Positions 55,876-64,000 of a DNA stretch of 64,000 nt are shown here, piece by piece. A program made the translations under genes and the position numbers. The DNA is taken from positions 124,001 to 188,000 of the forward strand of contig JBLDXI010000040.1 in the NCBI GenBank assembly GCA_047495785.1, in the 5' to 3' direction. Each line of letters opens with the position of its first letter. Positions within the stretch are counted from its first letter, which is position 1. The stretch comes from Lepidodermella squamata (taxonomy: Eukaryota; Gastrotricha). The notes below the pieces were generated by a model. The model was not told where the DNA came from. It did not search any database and saw only the letters and a program-made list of their open reading frames with translations.

Positions 55876-55982
55876 CAGGGTGGCCCCAGAAAGTGCGCAT
55901 CAATAATTTTATGAGGAATTTCAAGAAATTGACGCGCACTCCAATAAATGAACTTGGCACTTGCGGCCTTTTTGGCCACCCT
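55876..55982. mobile_element. ~107-bp MITE with CAGGGTGGCC ends
   Basis: CAGGGTGGCC at 55876 and its inverse GGCCACCCTG at 55973-55982, with AGTGCGC/GCGCACT-type partial pairing inside. A TA follows the right end; the left neighbour is TG, so one flank has mutated. Confidence 0.65.
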
Positions 55983-56084
55983 GTAATGAAATACGCGCTG
56001 CCAGCTATTTTCTAAGGGCATTTGCACCACTGAAATGAGGTTCCAACTCTAAATAAAAGCGTCCCAGTACCAAGTTTTTCACAT

Positions 56085-56300
56085 TCTTTGACATTTCGGC
56101 GTTTCTTTTTTTGATCGATACTGATGCCATCTCTGAACCTAGGATTTTCTATTTTAGCTACATGATGCCCTAAGCTACGTATAAAAATTATCAATTTTGA
56201 GTTCCAAGACGGCTGATATCGGGAAAATCACTGATTTGTAAAATCGATACTTGGAATCGATATCGGCTCTATATGATTTAGTATAACTCGTAAACTGACC
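56085..56300 (+). repeat. Dispersed AT-rich repeat copy
   Basis: Reverse-oriented match to 5878-6045 (ATTTTAGCTACATGATG, TTCCAAGACGGCTGATAT, GGAATCGATATCGG). The stretch on to 57690 has no supported gene. Confidence 0.55.
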
Positions 56301-57694
56301 GCTTATAGCGCGAATTACGCGTAATATGAAGGTCTATCGGTTAGGCACGATAAACAAAAATTTGGGACTCTAGTGAAGGCTAGAAATTAAAAAAAAACCT
56401 TGTAAAAGGAATTTTAGTGCTGGAACTCTAAATTTGGGTGGCGAACCCTTCTTCAATTTTTTGAACAAATGTCTGTTTCTTTTTCTTGCGAGAAACTTTG
56501 GTTTAGGGAGTTGAGAAAGATGAGAACCCATTTTCATCCAATTTAAGAATTATTTCGCGATTTGCCAGCTGAAAATTCGCCGACTTTTCACTTTCATAGG
56601 TTTCATTTTATTCTCATTAATTTTCAGTTTTCTAGTCTAAATTGTAAAAAGTGTATAGAAATTTCAAAATTTAATGTTCAAGATAGCTTGTCGTTCTTTG
56701 AACGAAATAAATGTCTTATCTTCTCCTTTTCAACAGGTTCAAAAACAGCTGCTATCCTATCGAATAACAAACTATTACGTAGATAGTACTTGCATCTATT
56801 TTCAATATGCGTGATTTTTATATGAACACCTTATTATAAGAAAGCTCAGGTGTTGAATTAGTTCACTGAATTGTCCTCAACAACAACAACAGCCAGACAG
56901 CCTCATTTCATGCTATTAATGCGATGAGTAATGGCGTAGTCCAACTTGCACTTGAATAGGCTAAACTTCCGAGGTTTTGCGGGGCAATGAACGTGCTTCA
57001 TTGAAATTGATCAAATTAGAAAAACAGACGAAAATTACCTGACCAGATAACATCAATTGCGATAATTGAAGCTAATTTAACGGACTGCAATAAAAGTGAT
57101 GCGTAGCTAATCGCAATTCGAAATAACGTGAATTTCCAATTTTTTTAATCAACATTTAATTGGATTTATCATGGAATTCAAGACAAATTTTGGGAGGGTG
57201 TTTTTTTGAGCTGACCAATTAATTCATAATTTAATCAAGACCTAAAATTGCAACGAGATAGCACATTTAGGACAAGAAAGGAAATTTAATTTTTCGGAAA
57301 TTTTTGGAAAGATTAAAAAACCGTATAATACCGTAAAATACTGGATAAAATAATGTGTTCGAGGTTTCAAAATCAGTCTCAATTTAAAAAATCGTGATAT
57401 TCAAGGAAAAAGTGAGTAAGAGAATTCCCGAAATGTTTGCAAATTTTGGTGATTTTTGTAAATTTACCTGATTTTTAGCGATCGAAATTTCAGTTTATAT
57501 TGACTCAAGTCCAAAAATAATTTCGATATAAATTCGGCGCATCTTGCTTTTCGAAAAAAATGGAAAAATTCATGTTTTCCCATCAGCATAAATCAAGCAG
57601 AATCGTCCACAATTTTCAAACAGAATTATTTTATTTACTCATTTTATCAAAATTCTTAAATATTTGTTTTAGCTCGAAATGCTGGTACTAATAA

Positions 57695-58955
57695 TTAAAT
57701 TGTTTTTGTTCTCATCGAATCTTCTTCAAAAGTCTTTAGTAGAGGCGACCAGCTGGGTTCGCTGTAAATCGAAGATGGCACAATACTCGACCGTTTAGAA
57801 TCATTCAAGGCGAATGTAATGTCCTCAGGAGACATCGGATCTTTATCCATGAGGATTGCGATAGCTTGCAGGTGCAGTAAATGGTGAAGATTCCCGTCAT
57901 TTAACGGCTTTTGGAAATTATTCATCCTCAATCGAATGACAATTGCGATGGCGATGATAACGAGTGGAATTGGAATAGCGAGGTACCAAATTTTGAATCC
58001 TCCATTATCGGCATAGGCATCATCATCCGCATAATCGTCCTGAAAAATAATAAAAAATTTTTTTTTAAATTCAAAATTTTAGGAAAATGGTGAAATGTTG
58101 AAAAAAACTAAAAAAACAACGACATAAAATTTTAAATTTAAATTAAAAAAATAAGGATGGCATTAAAATTGAGGAAAATTATAGATTTATAAAAAATTCG
58201 AAATAAATTAAAAATAATCGAGATAAATTTTATAAAATATTCTATAGCATTTTTTTTATGAAAAACAAGGAATTGCGAGTGATAAATCGTTGATGACCCA
58301 AATTTTACGCCTTTTTATTGCTTACCTCAGCAATAATGTGCGTACCAGCGTTAACCTTTTGCATCGCACTTTCCAGCGGAATTGGGTCACTCATCGCCAC
58401 ACAGGAAAATTGCACTAATTTCAGCCGTTTCGAAAAATCAAACGTCACTGCCGACTTGAAATTTTCATCGCCATACTTCAAATTTACAACTAACTCATCA
58501 GGAGCGTTGGTTGAAGTCGATAATTGCAATAAATTTTGCAATAAAATCTGATACAAATTCTTCGAATCCCCGATGCTTGAGCCCGAATCATTTGTGGATA
58601 GAAAATCCGTCAAATCGCAGCTGGAATTGCTACCTTGAGCTGGGTAGCAAGCCAACTTGAAAATGTCTCCAATTTCACCGTCATTTTCCGACAGTTGACC
58701 AGTTATAAATTCTCGCTTGCCATAATTATTTGATTGAAATTCGATTAACGTTGACGAATTTGTCAGCTCAGCATGCAAAACGAACTGACCAGATTTAGAT
58801 TCGCAATTATTGCCACTGCTGGTTGAATGTATGGAAGCTGATAGATGAATCCAGGCCTGATCAGGCGAAGCTTTAGCACTAATACAAAGGCTTAGAAACA
58901 AAATTGAGGTTTTAGTGATTAATTGAAGCATGTTAAACTGTTCTCTAAGTTTCAT
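57695..58955 (-). CDS. Type I membrane protein with ~210-residue ectodomain
   Basis: Minus-strand exons 58326-58955 and 57695-58039 (intron 286 bases, phase 0), 324 residues. Start MKLREQFNMLQLITK with a signal peptide (SILFLSLCISAKA, cleavage before SPDQAW). The ectodomain has four or five cysteines (NNCES, LACYP, SSCDL, FSCVA), N-glycosylation sites (LTNSS, GSNSSC, STNDSG) and Ser/Thr-rich segments. After an acidic DDYADDDAYADNG linker comes one membrane helix (IWYLAIPIPLVIIAIAIVI), then a ~75-residue cytosolic tail ending KTFEEDSMRTKTI. No family recognised. It lies on the opposite strand within the cluster of secreted genes, so it could be their receptor or partner only as speculation. 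Confidence 0.7.
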
Positions 58956-60686
58956 TTATTGTGAATACACCTTTTACTGCTTGCCACGACCAAGTATAGT
59001 GATAACCCTGAAAAAACGGCATATCAAACAAAACTACACGTAATTTTTAATTAGATAATTTGTTTAGAATGGATTTTGCACCTCAATTTTTTTTTGCTAC
59101 TCAATCTTATTTTTTTTTACATTTTTTAAAACAATTTTTTTAAATGACGATGCTGTGTTTCCAGGTATTTTTATACGTTATTGCCGGAGCGCAGTTATAT
59201 AAGTTTTAAATTTCAAGAGAGTATCGAGTGTATTTTCTTCTTTATTATATCATTTGCGTGCATTAGCTTCATTTTTGCCTGGTTAATTGCTGATATGTAT
59301 AATTTACGATGAGCTGCCAATTTGACGGTTGTAACGTCAAGCGCGGTCGACACGAATGTTAAAAACTCTAAAACAAACACCCACCGAGCGAAATTGAACT
59401 TGAAGCCTTCATCAACTGAAATAATGCAACAACTGTTTTCCTCACAGCACAATGAAAATTGTTAATTTTCCGCAAAATTGCGAAATAGATCGGCGAACTC
59501 CACAAGATTCTGTCAGGTAAAAAGTCCGCCTTAAAGAAATGTGGATGACAAATCCCGTAGATATCTATGATATACAGATTATCTATAATAATCTGATATC
59601 TATGAAAAATCCATAGAGAAGTGAGGATCCGGAGAGGAAACATAATGCTTTTTTATACACTAGCTCATGTCAACAATTTTTGAGGTGGAATTTTTTTTAA
59701 TTTTATTGTTGTTGATTTTAGCACTGTTTAGCAATCCTACTAGTTTCCATGCGTTCAAGGTTGCCTTCTCTTGGAATCTTCTTCCTAATCGAATCTGATC
59801 CCAATGGCAACCGGCAACCTTGAACGCTTTTGGCTCCGAAGTTGATTGTACCTTTTCAAGGTTAAACGTCTAAAATATGGGATTTTCGCGTAGAATTCTA
59901 AGTTATAATCAGTTATAATTATTGGTTAAAGGCAAGGGTCCTATAAAATCGGACTTTGTAAAAACCTGAAACTCCACTTAACCCTAACCCCAACTCGTCA
60001 TCGTCGGTTTGCTAAAAAGCATCTTTTCAATTTAAATATTAATTAGTTAATTAATTATATTTTTTCAATTATTCTAAAAGTCCAAGCAAAACTAGCTGAT
60101 TTTCAGTTTTTTTTCTTCGTACTTTCAGGCGTGAATCTTGAAACTCCAAACTTTCTTGCTAATGAGCACTCAAAATGACTCGTTAATGGTCCAAAGATCG
60201 GCAAGCATATTTTCAATTGTTTACGTCGCGTAATCATTGTCCAAGCGAAGCTTAACAGTTCTATTGATACCAGTAACATTAAATTTGAATAAATAGTGCT
60301 GCTGGAAGAAACCATATCATTCTTTTGACAATTCTCACCTGTCCAGAGGCTGCTGATAATGAAGCTGCTCGAACATTTCGAAAAAATTTGATGCACCTTT
60401 CGATCACAACCCCCCAAGTGACTTAATTGATTACCATTCTCGTGATTTTTTGAATTTTTCCAAAATTTTTCTGGCCATGAGATGTGACTTTGTTTCTCAT
60501 TTTACAGTTTCTGAACCCTTTCCCGTGTTATTATTTCTTGGCTTGCGTTACTCATGGGACACGATTTAAAGTAAACCTGCAATGTGACATTCACCACTTG
60601 TTTTTACTTCTCATTCAAAAAATCTGTTTTTTTCACCTTCGAAATTCATGGTCTCGTCAATAATCACTCATTATTGCGGCCATTTC
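58956..60686. other. No firmly supported gene
   Basis: Minus-strand open stretches at 59213-59452 (with a hydrophobic WVFVLEFLTFVSTA start) and 60103-60417 lack a convincing start or partner exon. GTTGCC/CAAGGTTGCC inverted bits occur around 59755-59825. I leave them uncalled. Confidence 0.35.
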
Positions 60687-60693
60687 TATATAA
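60687..60693 (+). promoter_or_regulatory. TATA box of secreted-family member 4
   Basis: TATATAA, about 180 bases before the first family-like codon; a second TATATAAA lies at about 60780. Confidence 0.45.
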
Positions 60694-60869
60694 CAGCCCT
60701 CTCTAACCTATATTTTTACGCAAATAAATTTGTTTTGTCCTAATGTTGTTCATTGCTCAATGAGACGGAAAATTAATATTATATAAATTGAATTAATCGC
60801 ACAATCAACCCATTTATAGCCGCAAATATCTCGCTGAAAATTAATCGAAATAAGCAAGGAATTATATTT

Positions 60870-61187
60870 ACGTTGTTGTTATTCGGCTGTGTTACATTCT
60901 TGATTTTGACCTATAATTTTCCCCTAATTTCGGACACCAATTCCAGCGACAAATCGGACTGCATTTCTCACGTAGCCCTGGCCGGACTTATAACGGACTT
61001 GGCTCGTAAGCGATTCGAACTCGAGTGCCTAAACCGCTTTCAATCGCAATATACGTGTCAATTTCGCAAAACCACCCGCGGCTACGTGTGGCTGCGAGAC
61101 GAAGCCGAATTTCTATGGAAAGCCACACTGAGCGACGCCGTCGAAGAGTACACGCGAAAACTGGACCATCGCCCGTGCCCAGTTTGA
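60870..61187 (+). CDS. Small secreted protein, C-x9-C-W family member 4, no ATG in frame
   Basis: The frame from 60870 is ACG then LLLFGCVTFLILTYN..., a perfect signal peptide that would begin with methionine if ACG were ATG. No in-frame ATG exists upstream before a stop, and no clear short 5' exon is seen. Core: C1 in SDCISH, C2 in LECLNRFQSQ, C3 in YTCQFR, W, LW, C4 in RPCPV. C3-to-Trp spacing is 10, two longer than in the others. Unlike the others, signal and core are in one exon. Either non-AUG initiation, an unseen 5' exon, or a start-loss pseudogene. Confidence 0.6.
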   Translation, partial: TLLLFGCVTFLILTYNFPLISDTNSSDKSDCISHVALAGLITDLARKRFELECLNRFQSQYTCQFRKTTRGYVWLRDEAEFLWKATLSDAVEEYTRKLDHRPCPV

Positions 61188-61402
61188 TAATTTGCATAAT
61201 AAAATATACGCAGCAACGGCGATTTCGGCCAATCCCTATAGGCACTCCTTTTATTTGATATATCGTAATTGAATCGGCGATTTTTCTACAATAAAACACG
61301 CCCAGCTGTGACTCACGCGAGTGTCTACGCGGAAATTAAATATTAACAATAAAAAAAAATCGTATTTTTACACACATCACCCCCGCGACTATTGGGTGTT
61401 AC

Positions 61403-61409
61403 TATAAAA
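61403..61409 (+). promoter_or_regulatory. TATA box upstream of secreted-family member 5
   Basis: TATAAAA; transcription from about 61433 followed by a 5' UTR intron ending at the TTTTTTTTAG of 61741-61750 would place the coding ATG at 61768 near the start of exon 2. Confidence 0.4.
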
Positions 61410-61767
61410 TGATAATAATATCGGTGCGTGAAAAATTTATCATTTCAGTATAGATAAGCAAACAACGGGTGACTCCGTGGGGTGTTATTGTGTCTACTAT
61501 AGTAGTTAATTTCGCCGCCGCTCGAAAATAATCCACCTGAAAATGAAATCATGCGCGCGCGCAATAACAAATAAAAATAACCAGCACGCAGTGTTTTTCA
61601 ACGTTCAAGTGGCGGGTTCAGACGATTTTTCGACCAATTCTAGTGACGTATACCAATCGAATCGTCTGACTTTGCTCATTCGATTGATACATGTCCTAAA
61701 ATACATTTTTTTCGGTACATTTTTTCATGTTTTTTACCAATTTTTTTTAGTGTGTATTGTTTTAACA

Positions 61768-63208
61768 ATGGTAATCAGCGGGCTGGTCATCATTTGCTTG
61801 ATTGGTATGGGCGGTCATCATGTGTTGGCCGGCAACAATGGTGGCGATTTCGCGTCCATATCGTCGCTTCACCAGTTCATCGACGGCGGCACTAACAGCC
61901 TGAAGGGTAGGCGCTCGTTGATATTCCGCGACCCTTTACCTGCTCACGCAATGATGCTCAATAGAAATTCGCCTGGTATATACCATTTATTCACTGTAAA
62001 TTATCTGGAAATTTTGATTTTTTTTTCCTTTATTTTAATTTATTTTTCCAATTTTTGTTTACATTTTTACGAAATTTTTAAAAAATTCAGTGCAGATTAT
62101 TCATTCAGTGTGGGTTGAATCCTTTGCCAGGTGAATTTTAGATTAACAAACTGACACAAATTTGTGGGGGTATTAATTATTCAACTCCACCCCCGACTTA
62201 GTGCGTGACCTATTCGGAAAGCAAAATCAATGGAAAATTCCGATCGAAGAGATCGTATGAATTGAAATTTGCACCACCTTGAGGTTCCAGTGCAGAAATA
62301 AATTTCTATGATTTGGACTTGAAATTTTCTTAATTGATACTGATTGCCCCATGACCCTGGGAATTTCAATTTTCGCTACCTGGAATCATCAGCTAGGTAG
62401 AAAAATATTCAGTATTACCCTCCAAGTTTGCTGATATCGGAAAAATCACTGATTTACAAAATCGATAACTGAAATCGATATCAGCTCTCCAAGCTGAAAT
62501 ATAACTCTTAAATTGACTACTAATATCGAAAAATGTGTGTAATAGTGGGATTTATTGGTAGGTCATGAATTGAAAATTTGAAAAAAATATTAAGGAGGAA
62601 TATTGAGAAGCCATACTTTAGCTTTAAATTTAGTATTGAAAATTTAATGAATTTTGAATTAATATGGCAGATCCTATCGAAAATTATAGGAAAAATGAAG
62701 CGACAGAGTGAAGTTGGAACCTCAACTTTAGTTCTGTAAATTTATTAAGGTTTCAAAAATTTCAATTATTTATTGAAATTTCAAAAATTTCAATTTTTTA
62801 GTTAATATTTCGAAATTTTTAATTTTCTGTATTTTTGCAATTTTACCTCGATTTTAAGTTGTCGCATTTTTTCTTCTGACAGGTGCTGAAAATTCAGTCG
62901 AGGACACTAATGAGGACGACGCTGTGCCGGCCACGCGTTCGCCTCGAACCTTGGATTCGTCGCCTCATCACCGCGAACCGCGGTGCGTTTCGCCTAAATT
63001 ATACCTGCAAATAGTAGTCGCCAAAGCGCGGAAAGAATTTATGACCGAGTGTTTGGCTCAATTTAAATCGCCGCACATTTGCCACCGAACGACAACGTTT
63101 TACCTGTGGACTCGCAATGAGACGATCAATTTGTGGAAGCGCATCCTAAAACGCGTCATCGAAACTTATCCGAAGCAAATCGGCATAAAAATGTGCACTA
63201 GAAGATGA
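61768..63208 (+). CDS. Small secreted protein, C-x9-C-W family member 5
   Basis: Coding exons 61768-61975 and 62883-63208 (intron 907 bases, phase 1), 177 residues. The ATG at 61768 is chosen because it opens a clean signal peptide (MVISGLVIICLIGMGGHHVL, cleavage near A|GNN). A Ser/Gly/Arg linker follows, including a possible basic processing site KGRRS, then an acidic stretch EDTNEDDA. Core: C1 in PRCVSPK, C2 in TECLAQFKSP, C3 in HICHRT, FYLWTR, NLWKRIL, C4 in KMCTRR. Most similar to member 3. The large intron contains a copy of the dispersed repeat (62330-62530). Confidence 0.8.
62330..62530 (+). repeat. Dispersed AT-rich repeat copy inside the last secreted gene's intron
   Basis: Shares GCTGATATCGGAAAAATCAC, AAATCGATA and GAAATCGATATCAGCTCT with 56200-56290 and, inverted, with 5878-5950. 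Confidence 0.5.
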
Positions 63209-63546
63209 ATCAGTTATATCAATTTAGAAAATATATAAAATTTGTAAAAAAATAATTGAATATATTTGTTTTTTTTGCTTGGACAACAATTCTGAATAAA
63301 TCTTGGATAAAACTTTTTTATTGCGTATAATTATGTCATATTTAAATATTATATATAGGTCACGAGCACCGTTCAAGAAAAAAAATATATATAATTTTAT
63401 CGGGATGATTTTTTTACGTTAATCAAAGAAGCGCCATATTCAGACCGAATTCACGAATATTGATATTGATTGATGCACAAATAATATAATTCGCATAAAT
63501 GAAGAGAAGGTTTGAATCGACTGTTGAATCGAAATGGTAAGGACAA

Positions 63547-63658
63547 TTAGGACGTTTTCTCTTGGTAATACTTGACCAGGACTTGCCACGCCTCCGGAAC
63601 CATAAAACCATCTGGCGGCTCGGTGTTGGATCGCGCAAGGGCTCGCATCTTTGTCCCA
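63547..63658 (-). CDS. PAPSS: PAPS synthase (bifunctional), C-terminal exon only
   Basis: The minus-strand exon follows a TTTTCAG acceptor and encodes (S)[19 protein letters not shown] and [13 protein letters not shown], ending EKTS-stop. This is the end of the ATP-sulfurylase domain of animal 3'-phosphoadenosine-5'-phosphosulfate synthases, whose C-terminus reads SGTxMRxLAR...PPDGFMxPxAWxVLxxYY. The enzyme makes PAPS, the sulfate donor for sulfotransferases, in cytosol and nucleus. The exon enters in phase 2 with the preceding AG of a serine codon. The preceding exon (ending HDEFDFIS-like) is not visible in the remaining 340 bases, so it lies beyond the window. Confidence 0.85.
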
Positions 63659-64000
63659 CTGAAAATTAAAATTTTATGAAAAATTGTTTGAAAAATTAAA
63701 AAAAAATGTAAAAAATTTCCTAATTAAATTCGCCAAGCTACTGTAATGGCAAGAAGCGATTGTCCCAAAAATAAAAAGCTGCCGAAAGGGTATCGCGGGA
63801 AATCTGATGCTGAAAGCTGAAAAATTCCGATTTTACCGATTTTTACCGAATTTCCCTTTTTTTATTCCCTTCAATTTTTTGCGTTTACCTCAATCTCCAC
63901 GCGCGATGTGGACGTCTTTCAAGGCACATTACGTCAAAAATTGGCCTCCAGGCCGCTGGCCTGTTCGAGTACACATATTTGAAATAACGCTATCCTCAAA

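Noticed and set aside
59213-59643. Minus-strand candidate small secreted gene
   Set aside because: A signal-like segment is present but no in-frame ATG directly before it, and no acceptable exon junction was found.

Overview
The window is nuclear DNA of a small-intron animal. Coding exons are separated by many introns of about 40-60 bases with GT...AG ends and acceptors of the TTTTCAG type. Animal-specific proteins are recognisable: the C-terminus of a bifunctional PAPS synthase, a NEMP-type nuclear-envelope protein, a NEK-related kinase domain, FLYWCH and PHD fingers, and a CXC cysteine domain. AT-rich intergenic DNA is loaded with short non-autonomous DNA transposons. An ecdysozoan-like invertebrate (nematode, tardigrade or small arthropod grade) fits, but the sequence alone does not fix the phylum. 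All exon structures below were derived by hand from splice signals and phase; none is backed by RNA.

Region 1 (1-24.5 kb): segmental duplications. Three plus-strand paralogues encode a NEK-like pseudokinase fused to ankyrin repeats: 1-4790 (lacking only about three codons at the window edge), 14186-15054 (kinase exons deleted) and 20172-22949 (complete). Two of the three are followed by a minus-strand copy of a small single-pass membrane protein with PPxY motifs: 7847-8413 (nonsense codon) and 15965-18266 (split by a 1.7-kb pogo-like element and partly inverted). An intact copy of this second gene lies far away at 47088-47657. Between them are a LINE relic, two nested hAT-like elements, a long-TIR element, several MITE-like insertions and two tRNA-like relics.

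Region 2 (25-35.5 kb): a minus-strand Cys/Thr-rich membrane protein (25196-25791); a six-unit 30-bp repeat; a mosaic plus-strand gene (27287-32489) encoding a transmembrane segment, an alanine-rich helix, a hexapeptide repeat and a CXC cysteine domain. Its first intron holds a complete LTR retrotransposon with identical LTRs. Then come two strong hairpins, a FLYWCH+PHD gene (33858-34663, minus) and a foldback element.

Region 3 (36-47.7 kb): a multi-pass protein resembling the KAR5/GEX1/Brambleberry karyogamy family, immediately followed by a NEMP family nuclear-envelope protein; a family of short membrane proteins with N-terminal cysteines (40205, 42299, 42932, plus a pseudogene at 40761); and a transposase-derived multi-exon gene (43412-46094) with one frame break.

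Region 4 (50.9-64 kb): five tandem, same-strand, two- or three-exon genes for small secreted proteins sharing the pattern C-x9-C-x8-W-x8-W. I do not recognise this family, and it is the best candidate for an undescribed system here. One type I membrane protein gene lies among them on the opposite strand (57695-58955). The window closes with the last exon of PAPS synthase on the minus strand (63547-63658).
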